Assembly: GCA_937920345.1 (NCBI GenBank)
Contig: CALGVA010000031.1
Coordinates: 51,520-115,519 of the forward strand
Length of the DNA stretch: 64,000 bases
From: an uncultured Lachnospiraceae bacterium
GTDB taxonomy: Bacteria > Bacillota > Clostridia > Lachnospirales > Lachnospiraceae
Reading direction: 5' to 3'
The notes under the pieces were generated by a model. That model was not told the origin of the DNA, made no database searches, and saw only the letters and a program-made list of their open reading frames with translations. Made by a program: the position numbers and the translations under genes. The stretch's first letter is position 1. Every line of letters begins with the position of its first letter. Shown piece by piece: positions 8,702-15,454 of the stretch.

Positions 8702-10459
8702 TTATCTTTTCCCCTCTATGACCGCCTTGCCGCCCGCCACCCGGTAAACCATATCACATTTCTCGATCGTCTGCAGCCTGTGCGCAATAATAATCAACGT
8801 CTTGCGCCCGTGCAGCCTGTTAATGGAATCCATGATGGCCGCCTCCGTCTCATTGTCAAGCGCCGACGTGGCTTCATCTAACACCAGCACCTCCGGGTCC
8901 TCGAAGAGCGCTCTGGCAATGCCGATCCTCTGCCGCTGTCCGCCTGACAGCCGTATTCCCCGCTCACCGATGCTCGTATCCAGACCTTCCGGAAGTCCTC
9001 TCACGAACTCGTCGAGCTGCGCTTCTCTGAGTGCCTCCCACACCTTGTCATCATCTATGTCCTCATCCGGACAGCCAAACGCCACGTTCTTGCGTATCGT
9101 AGAATCAATCATGAAGATCGTCTGCGGAATATAACCGATATTCTTAAGCCATGAGGCATAATGTTCCCGCACCTCCACGCCGTCCGCAAGGATACTGCCT
9201 GTCTCGATCTGCAGCAGTCCCAGCAGAATATCCACCACAGTCGTCTTACCCGCACCGGAAGTTCCCACGATCCCCACCGACTTGCCGACAGGAATGGTCA
9301 TCTCGGCGTGGTCGAAAATCAGCACGTCCGTGTTGGGATATTTATAGGTAATGTCTTTCAGCACAATATCCTTTTTAATATCCAGCTTCTCTACTTCTGT
9401 CTTTTTCTGATACGTTTTCTCATCATAGTCGATGTTCTCATCCCGGATCTCCTCCTGCAGATTATCGCTCACACCCATAAAGAACGGCTCGAAGTAGGAG
9501 ATTGAGGTCAGATGGTTGTTGATCCTGTTTGCACAGGGAATCAGCCGCATCGCCACCATGGCCAGCAGCGTGATCTGCGGCAGAATATCCATTGCTCCGG
9601 TCCCGCCGATGATCTGGATCATCAGATACAGCACCATACTTGCGATCGCCATCGTCTCGATCAGCAGCCGCGGCGTGGCATTGTAGAGATTGTACCGCTG
9701 TACCGCGCCGACATATCCGGCGCCGCATTTGGAATACTCGTTGATAAAATAGTTCTCTTTACGGGCAATCTTGATCTCCTTGATTCCCATGACCGACTGA
9801 TCGATCCATTTATACAGCCCGCTGTAATAATCCTGATTCTCTTCACCGGCCTTCTTCATGATCGGCTTTAAAATACACATGATAACCAACAGTGCCGCAA
9901 GAAGAACCACCGTCACCGTTATGCTCATCCAGACATCCGCCACCAGACTGACAACCACCAGACAGACAAATACGATACTTTCGCTGATCAGCTGCAGGAG
10001 CGACAGGATCAGCCCGTACATGTTATTGACATCCGATGTGATATTGCGCTGAATCACTGCGGTGTCCGCATTCAGATAATATTCGTAGGGACGCTCCATG
10101 AAATTGATCATCATTCTTCTGGAAGTGGCAAACTGATTCGTATAGACGAACCGGAGCTGAATCTTCTGCTGGAAAAACAGAAAAATATTTTTGGCCGCAA
10201 ATACCAGAATCAAGCCGCTCATTACGATGATCGTCAGATCCCTGCTGTTGTCCGTATGAAAAATTCTGCAGATAACCTGAAGATACTCGTGGTTCTCGAT
10301 CGCATTCTCCTCCAGCACCACGTTCATAACCGGATAGATCATGGAAACGCCCAGCGTCTCTAAAACCGCCCCGATCAGCATGAGAAAGACAAGCAGCACC
10401 ATTTTACGCTTCTGCCGCCCGTCCAGTAAAACCATCAGTTTTTTATATATTTTAATCAT
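8702..10459 (-). CDS. ABC exporter, fused permease and ATPase (PglK/MsbA-like)
   Basis: An N-terminal six-helix ABC exporter domain is followed by an ATPase domain. The ATPase carries Walker A GTSGAGKTT, the signature LSGGQRQRIGIARALF, Walker B VLVLDEATSALD and a switch histidine in IIAHRLQT. It works as a homodimer. In polysaccharide and glycoprotein loci such half-transporters (PglK, WlaB) flip lipid-linked oligosaccharides. No Wzx-type flippase is in the window, so this is the best flippase candidate, though that is inference. A longer frame opens at 10528, but the predicted -10 box (10519-10524) puts the transcript start downstream of that codon, so the in-frame ATG at 10459 is preferred. 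It is the first gene of a unit running to the left edge. Confidence 0.85.
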   Translation of the reverse strand: MIKIYKKLMVLLDGRQKRKMVLLVFLMLIGAVLETLGVSMIYPVMNVVLEENAIENHEYLQVICRIFHTDNSRDLTIIVMSGLILVFAAKNIFLFFQQKIQLRFVYTNQFATSRRMMINFMERPYEYYLNADTAVIQRNITSDVNNMYGLILSLLQLISESIVFVCLVVVSLVADVWMSITVTVVLLAALLVIMCILKPIMKKAGEENQDYYSGLYKWIDQSVMGIKEIKIARKENYFINEYSKCGAGYVGAVQRYNLYNATPRLLIETMAIASMVLYLMIQIIGGTGAMDILPQITLLAMVAMRLIPCANRINNHLTSISYFEPFFMGVSDNLQEEIRDENIDYDEKTYQKKTEVEKLDIKKDIVLKDITYKYPNTDVLIFDHAEMTIPVGKSVGIVGTSGAGKTTVVDILLGLLQIETGSILADGVEVREHYASWLKNIGYIPQTIFMIDSTIRKNVAFGCPDEDIDDDKVWEALREAQLDEFVRGLPEGLDTSIGERGIRLSGGQRQRIGIARALFEDPEVLVLDEATSALDNETEAAIMDSINRLHGRKTLIIIAHRLQTIEKCDMVYRVAGGKAVIEGKR

Positions 10460-10518
10460 AACCGCTGCGTGCCCTTTCCGAATCCCAAGCGTCTGTCTCA
10501 AATCCAAAATATCATTAT

Positions 10519-10548
10519 ATTTTAGCACAGGAGTGGAAGAAATTGCAA
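10519..10548 (-). promoter_or_regulatory. Promoter of the ABC exporter unit
   Basis: Read on the minus strand, TTGCAA (10543-10548) and TAAAAT (10519-10524) are separated by 18 bases. TGC directly before the -10 adds an extended -10. The box would start the transcript carrying the exporter, gtrA, the acyltransferase and wecE. The -35 hexamer is a palindrome and is shared with the opposing NUDIX promoter. Confidence 0.6.
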
Positions 10549-10571
10549 ATAAAGGATGCGCGTGCTATACT
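10543..10571 (+). promoter_or_regulatory. Promoter of the NUDIX gene
   Basis: TTGCAA (10543-10548), 17 bases, then TATACT (10566-10571): a near-consensus sigma-A promoter. It would start transcription about 50 bases before the NUDIX ATG. Confidence 0.7.
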
Positions 10572-10628
10572 TCCTACGTAACAGTTGTCTGAAATTGGTC
10601 CAAACTGCGGCCGGGGAGATCATATGAG

Positions 10629-11162
10629 ATGACCAGAGTAAGATTTTATGAGAATGCAGCTGATAAGCTGCTTAAATTCGCCGTGATTATATCCAGATAT
10701 CAGAATAAATATGTCTTCTGCAAGCACAGAGACCGGGATACCTGGGAGGTGCCCGGCGGTCACCGTGAGCCCGGAGAAGACATTACAGATACAGCCAGAC
10801 GGGAATTGTATGAGGAGACAGGCGCTCTGGAATACGACTTATCGCCCGTCTGCGTCTATTCCGTTACCGCGCCTGATAATTTCGACGGCGCCGAGACCTT
10901 CGGGATGCTGTACTTCGCCGATATTAAGCGATTTGAAGCGGAATTACACAGTGAGATCGAGAAGATCACGCTGACGGAGTGTCTGCCGGAACGTCTGACT
11001 TATCCCGATATCCAGCCCGTCTTAATGAAAGAAGCGGCACGGCGCAGGCATTTATCGGATGTCCGCGCAATCAGATCATCTCATTCTGTCTGTGAACCTC
11101 CGGGGGTTCATATTTGTCCAGAAAGTCCTCTCCTAAGAAAAGCACTTCCTCCGCAAATTTGA
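10629..11162 (+). CDS. NUDIX hydrolase
   Basis: A complete NUDIX box is visible (residues 39-61): a GGHREPGE start, seven residues, then RELYEETGA, matching the GX5EX7REUXEEXGU pattern that binds the metal and the diphosphate. Such enzymes cleave nucleoside diphosphates linked to another group; the substrate cannot be told here. The core fold ends near residue 145 and the rest is a basic tail. GGGGAG lies about ten bases before the ATG. It is the only plus-strand gene in the first 45 kb, with its own promoter. Its last 92 bases overlap the 3' end of the convergent glycosyltransferase gene, so the two mRNAs are complementary there. Confidence 0.85.
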   Translation: MTRVRFYENAADKLLKFAVIISRYQNKYVFCKHRDRDTWEVPGGHREPGEDITDTARRELYEETGALEYDLSPVCVYSVTAPDNFDGAETFGMLYFADIKRFEAELHSEIEKITLTECLPERLTYPDIQPVLMKEAARRRHLSDVRAIRSSHSVCEPPGVHICPESPLLRKALPPQI

Positions 11163-12180
11163 TCCCGTTTGGCACGGTCGCCACAGACACCACTCTTCTG
11201 AACTTAAGATCCGGTATAAAGTTCAGAATCTCCATCGGAAACATGGGATTCAGCACGATATACTCCGCGAACTCTTTCCGGTAATCCAGCACATCCCGGG
11301 GATGCGGTTTGATCAGAACCTGCCCTCTTCTACCGTCGATCACGCCGTACTCCTCGATCACGTCTGCAAACAGTCTCCTGCGGACATCGAGCGCACAGAG
11401 CGGCTCCGTCAGCACCAGCACCTTATCCGCCGCACCTTGCTTAAGCTGCGCAAGCAGTTCATCCATATTCTCGATAAACAGACGGATCAGAAGCTCCTTA
11501 TCACTTTCCGTCAGCCGGTCCACAAGCCCCGCGCGCGGTACTTCAATATATTTCTTACAAGGATAAGGCACGACACTTAAGTCGTTGATCTCCATATCCA
11601 GGCAGTATCTGCCGTAACCGTTCTGGATGAAAATCAGTCCCCGCGCCGCCATCCATGCCTTGAACCCGAAATGCCCCCGGTTGTCGTAACGGGCGGTATC
11701 ATAATACTGAATACAGTTCAAACCGTCTTCTAACGCGTGGTAATAAATTTTCTCATAGTTCAGATAATAACCGATCGGATCGGAATCACAGAATACATAG
11801 ATATCCCGATACTGCCTGAAGTCTACCGGTACGTAGGCTTTCTCCAGCCTGCCAAACATCTTCGTGTACTTGATACGCGCAAGCATGTTGAGCACCAGAC
11901 TGCCTCTATCGGTGTGATATTTCTGAAGCTCCGGGAAGAAAACGTCCTCCTTCTCGTCAAACATCACGACCTCTTCAAACAGACCGCAGCCCTCCGCACG
12001 TTCCTGCAGATTCCCGAAATCGTTCGACATGGTGCTTAACACCAGCGTCGCCCGGCCTTGCCGCTCCTCCGGAAGCGCCAGTTCTTTCAGACAGGTGACA
12101 TATACATGATAGTACGTATGACATACATAAATTCTTTCTTTCATAGATGTTGTGGTCTCCTCTTTAGGCTGATCGTTCAC
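11071..12180 (-). CDS. Sialyltransferase-like glycosyltransferase (GT52/HP-motif type)
   Basis: About 369 residues without membrane helices, with a GT-B-like layout. The N-terminal half starts IYVCHTYYHVYVTCLKEL and has EEVVMFDEKED. The C-terminal half carries VLIKPHPRDV, the HP motif found in GT52 and polysialyltransferase-type enzymes that use CMP-activated nonulosonic acids. It lies downstream of pseI and pseF in the same unit, so it is the best candidate for attaching the pseudaminic-type residue to an acceptor. The start is a GTG at 12180 overlapping the ATP-grasp stop as GTGA, with GAGG a few bases before. An ATG at 12144 is the alternative. The family call is tentative; the link to nonulosonic acid rests mainly on neighbours. 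Confidence 0.6.
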   Translation of the reverse strand: MNDQPKEETTTSMKERIYVCHTYYHVYVTCLKELALPEERQGRATLVLSTMSNDFGNLQERAEGCGLFEEVVMFDEKEDVFFPELQKYHTDRGSLVLNMLARIKYTKMFGRLEKAYVPVDFRQYRDIYVFCDSDPIGYYLNYEKIYYHALEDGLNCIQYYDTARYDNRGHFGFKAWMAARGLIFIQNGYGRYCLDMEINDLSVVPYPCKKYIEVPRAGLVDRLTESDKELLIRLFIENMDELLAQLKQGAADKVLVLTEPLCALDVRRRLFADVIEEYGVIDGRRGQVLIKPHPRDVLDYRKEFAEYIVLNPMFPMEILNFIPDLKFRRVVSVATVPNGIKFAEEVLFLGEDFLDKYEPPEVHRQNEMI

Positions 12181-13391
12181 TCCACCTCAACCCGAACAAG
12201 CTCCATCGCCCTTCTCCCGATCTCCATCGCCTCTTCCGCGTTCCTGCCGACAGTGATGATATGTCCGAGTCTGTCATTGCTGGATCTGGTGCCGTGCGCA
12301 ATATCTCCCTCTTTCTTATAAACCGTCACTTCCTCCACGCCTTCCATCTGCGACAGTACGGGATCGATCTCTATCCGCTTAATAACGCCTTCTTTACCCT
12401 GTATAAAATGAATCGCGGAGCCTCTGTGCCGCGTACATTTAAGGTCAACTTCCCCGCCTGTGGCAAGGAGCACGGAAGCCCCCACCATATCCACGCCTGT
12501 GGAGAGTGGTACGAGACGCGAAGTAATATAATCACCGCCCAGCCTTGCCGCCAGTTCCACGATCTTCGGTCCTTCTTCCGTCACCTTGATCTCCGTGTGG
12601 GACGGACCGTTCTGCAGTCGTATGGCACCTATCGCCTGCAGCGTCACCTGTCTGATCCGTTCCTGCGTCTCCCCGTCCAGACAGCTCGGCTCGCTGTGCG
12701 CGACCTCCACGAAATAAGGCGGCGGCGTAATATACTTATCCGTAATCGTCAGGATCGTCGTCTGTCCGTCTACCGTCATTGCCTCCACGCTCACTTCTGG
12801 ACCGGTCATATATTCTTCCACCATAACGATGCCGTTTCTGGAATTTGATCTGCTGTATTCGTAAGTCTCCCGCAGTTCTTCTCCACTCCGTTGTCTGCTC
12901 TCATCAAGCAGCACCACACCGCGGCTGCCCGCATTATCCGCAGGTTTAACGATGCAGACACCCCGCAGCGCTTCCACAGCCGCCCGAAACTCCCCAAAAT
13001 CCTGCACCGCATAATAAGCCGGAATCGGGACATAATTCTCTTCCAGCCGCCTGCGCATATGGCTCTTGATCGTCGCACACAGCGAATCCTCGTAGGACAG
13101 ATCAGGCTTCTTACCCAGCTTCTCATTGACATAGGCCGCCGTTCTCACCGGTCCGTCACTGGTGGACGTGATTACCACATCCGGCTGGTAGATCAGCGCC
13201 TGCCGGTATACTTCCTCCTGATCCAGCGTGCTGACCACCAGCTTTACGTCAGCCAGCGCAAATCCCACCGCATTCTCATTATAGTCCACGAGAATAATCT
13301 GATACCCCAGTTCCTTCGCCTTGCGGATCGCCGGAACCTGCAGTTCGCTCGCGCCTAAGATCATCATTTTTTTCTGCTTCGTCGTTTCCAC
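12177..13391 (-). CDS. ATP-grasp ligase of unknown substrate
   Basis: The protein shows a pre-ATP-grasp Rossmann-like start (MMILGASELQVPAIRKAKEL), the ATP-binding VCIVKPADNAGSRGVVLL segment near residue 145, and metal-binding residues in TEIKVTEEGPKIVELAARLGG. This is the architecture of carboxylate-amine/thiol ligases such as PurK-like and carbamoyl-phosphate-synthase-like enzymes. The substrate cannot be inferred from the fold. It sits between pseI and the sialyltransferase-like gene and is coupled to the latter by a 4-base GTGA overlap. That suggests it modifies the nonulosonic acid or its precursor, for example by adding an amino acid. The frame opens with GTG at 13391; the ATG at 13367 is also possible, and neither has a strong ribosome-binding site. 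Confidence 0.75.
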   Translation of the reverse strand: METTKQKKMMILGASELQVPAIRKAKELGYQIILVDYNENAVGFALADVKLVVSTLDQEEVYRQALIYQPDVVITSTSDGPVRTAAYVNEKLGKKPDLSYEDSLCATIKSHMRRRLEENYVPIPAYYAVQDFGEFRAAVEALRGVCIVKPADNAGSRGVVLLDESRQRSGEELRETYEYSRSNSRNGIVMVEEYMTGPEVSVEAMTVDGQTTILTITDKYITPPPYFVEVAHSEPSCLDGETQERIRQVTLQAIGAIRLQNGPSHTEIKVTEEGPKIVELAARLGGDYITSRLVPLSTGVDMVGASVLLATGGEVDLKCTRHRGSAIHFIQGKEGVIKRIEIDPVLSQMEGVEEVTVYKKEGDIAHGTRSSNDRLGHIITVGRNAEEAMEIGRRAMELVRVEVE

Positions 13392-13502
13392 TTCGTCACC
13401 GTTTCTTTCCGGAATATTTTCATAAGGATTCCGATACCCAAAAGTATATATCCGAATCTTTCCCGGCAGATTATACCTTTCGTCTGCAACACACTTTATA
13501 AT

Positions 13503-14555
13503 TTACATAATGTGTTTCCAGTCCATCGGCGTTCCCTTCGCGATATCTGTCTTCGCCCTCTGCCCCAGCACCCTGTCATAATACATCGGGTGCATACCGA
13601 ATGCGGGACGTATGGAACGCACATTCTCTTCTGTAAAAGTCTCCCCCGCCTTAATGTCCTGCACCGCGAACAGGGAGCGACAGTCTTCTCTGCTGCGCTT
13701 TTGTTTCTCCGTCAGTTCATAGGTCACTCTGCCGACAGCCTTCTCCGCAATGCGGATCTCGTCCACCATCTGCTTAAACTCCGCAGGCTCCATGGAAAAA
13801 GCCGCATCCGGTCCGCCGTCCGCACGGGCAAGCGTGAGATGCTTCTCCACCATTTTCGCTCCCAGGGCCACGCCCGCCACTGCGGCCGCACCTCCCATAC
13901 TGTGATCGGATAATCCCGTAATGCAGTCAAAAATCTGTGCCATATGCGGAATCACGCTGAGATTCATATCTTCATAAGGAGAAGGGTAGGTGGAAGTACA
14001 TTTTAGCAGAATCACCTGTTCATTGCCTTCCTCCCTGCAAGCGTAAACCGCCCGTTCGATGTCTTCCAGATAAGCGACACCCGTAGCAATAATGACAGGC
14101 TTCCCGATCTTCGCGATCCTGCGGATCAGAGGAATGTCATTGATCTCAAAAGACGCCACTTTATATGCCGGCATATCCATTTCATGCATATAATCCACCG
14201 CAGTCGCATCGAATGGCGAAGAAAAGCAATCCATACCCAGTTCCCCGGCAAGCTTCTTCAATTTCGGCTGCCACTCCCACGGCGTATAGGCCTCCTCATA
14301 GAGTTTATGAAGCGTGGTGCCGTCCCAGATCGTCCCCTGTGTAATCTGAAAATACTCCTTATCGCAGTCGATCGTGATCGTATCCGCCGTGTAGGTCTGC
14401 AGCTTGACCGCGTCCGCTCCCGCCTCGGCCGCCGCGCGTATGATCGCCTCCGCACGGTTATAATCCTGCAGATGGTTTGCCGACACCTCCGCCACAATAT
14501 AGGTTTTCTCGCCCGCACCGATATACCGGTTTCCGATCCTGATCTTTTTCTCCAT
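13503..14555 (-). CDS. pseI: Pseudaminic acid synthase (PseI, NeuB family)
   Basis: This enzyme condenses phosphoenolpyruvate with the 6-carbon sugar to give the 9-carbon nonulosonic acid. A TIM barrel (about residues 1-285) is followed by a SAF/antifreeze-like domain (about 293-350). Features seen are VAEVSANH near residue 21, KLQTYTADTITIDCDKE near 51, CFSSPFD near 110, LLKCTSTYPSP near 183 and metal-binding histidines in GLSDHSMG (His218) and EKHLTL (His239). The YTADTIT / WDGTTLHKLYEEAYTPWEW pattern matches PseI better than sialic acid synthase NeuB or LegI, so pseudaminic acid is favoured. The start lies two bases past the pseF stop, showing close coupling. Confidence 0.85.
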   Translation of the reverse strand: MEKKIRIGNRYIGAGEKTYIVAEVSANHLQDYNRAEAIIRAAAEAGADAVKLQTYTADTITIDCDKEYFQITQGTIWDGTTLHKLYEEAYTPWEWQPKLKKLAGELGMDCFSSPFDATAVDYMHEMDMPAYKVASFEINDIPLIRRIAKIGKPVIIATGVAYLEDIERAVYACREEGNEQVILLKCTSTYPSPYEDMNLSVIPHMAQIFDCITGLSDHSMGGAAAVAGVALGAKMVEKHLTLARADGGPDAAFSMEPAEFKQMVDEIRIAEKAVGRVTYELTEKQKRSREDCRSLFAVQDIKAGETFTEENVRSIRPAFGMHPMYYDRVLGQRAKTDIAKGTPMDWKHIM

Positions 14556-14557
14556 AA

Positions 14558-15292
14558 TTATACATTCCCTCTTTCCCTACAACTTCCATACTGCTGCCGG
14601 CCCGCTTCCTCTGCCATCATCCGGTACTTCATCTCGGCTAACTTCCAGTCTGTCAGATTGTCGATATCCTGCACCTCTGTCTCCGGCACGATGATCGGCA
14701 CATAACCGTCCGGCAGATCACCGCGGCACGCCATATAGCGCTTCGTATGATAGAAATAGAACTGCCCGCAGTCATGATACATTGTCTCCAGATCCTGCGA
14801 GCGCTTCGCCGCATTTTCCGGATAACAGTATTCCAGTCTGCCGCTCCGTACCGCCATCCCCCGCTGGGGCGGAAAAGAAAAAGGCACCACCGGCATAACA
14901 CCCGACGCATCTGCCTGCACCAGAATACGAAATGCCTCCTGCAGTTTACCCGCCGTGACAAACGGCGCCGTCGGATAGATACATGCCATGTAATCAAACG
15001 TCCTGCCGCGCTTCCCGTACTCCGTCAGGACTTCCATCAGAACATCGTCCGTCGTCGCGAAGTCGTTCGCCGTCGCGCTGCTTCGCATAAACGGCACGTT
15101 CGCACCTGCGCTTCTTGCGATCTGCGCAATCTCCTCATCGTCGGTAGACACCATAACTTCCTCGAACAGCTCCGATGCAAGCGCCGCCTCGACCGGGTAG
15201 GCGAGAATGGGTTTCCCCAGAAAGTCCTTCTTATTCTTGCCGGGAATCCGTTTGCTGCCTCCCCTTGCCGTTATAATTGCTATTGCGCTCAT
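14558..15292 (-). CDS. pseF: CMP-pseudaminic acid synthetase (PseF, cytidylyltransferase)
   Basis: A single nucleotidyltransferase domain of the CMP-NeuAc synthetase type. It has the nucleotide-binding N-terminus IAIITARGGSKRIPGKN, then MVSTDDEEIAQIARSAGANVPF, and a YPTAPF motif near residue 115. It activates the nonulosonic acid with CMP, ready for transfer. PPQRGMAVRSGRLEYCYPEN and the length (about 244) fit PseF rather than the longer NeuA proteins. The ATG at 15292 is chosen because GGAG lies six bases upstream; an ATG at 15304 lacks one. It is followed directly by pseI. Confidence 0.87.
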   Translation of the reverse strand: MSAIAIITARGGSKRIPGKNKKDFLGKPILAYPVEAALASELFEEVMVSTDDEEIAQIARSAGANVPFMRSSATANDFATTDDVLMEVLTEYGKRGRTFDYMACIYPTAPFVTAGKLQEAFRILVQADASGVMPVVPFSFPPQRGMAVRSGRLEYCYPENAAKRSQDLETMYHDCGQFYFYHTKRYMACRGDLPDGYVPIIVPETEVQDIDNLTDWKLAEMKYRMMAEEAGRQQYGSCRERGNV

Positions 15293-15319
15293 AGTTTTCT
15301 CCATTTCTGCGCTGCTTTT

Positions 15320-15411
15320 GTCTCAACTATGTTGAGACGTCGCATTAAACGAGTTTGTGGCAAGCAACGCGCAGACACAAATCTCGCGATTGAAAATTTT
15401 AATTTTCAATC
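15320..15411. repeat. Pair of palindromes between pseG fusion and pseF
   Basis: The 162-base gap between the two genes holds a hairpin GTCTCAAC-TAT-GTTGAGAC (15320-15338) and a near-perfect palindrome with 11-base arms (GATTGAAAATT at 15388-15398, its complement at 15401-15411). Between them are two partly complementary blocks built on GAGTTTGTG and CACAAATCTC. No T-run follows on the minus strand, so a simple terminator is not indicated. It may be an RNA-processing or attenuation element, an operator, or an old mobile repeat. Confidence 0.5.
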
Positions 15412-15454
15412 TTTCCCCTCCATATTAACCTGCATGTTTCCGTTCCGCATAATC

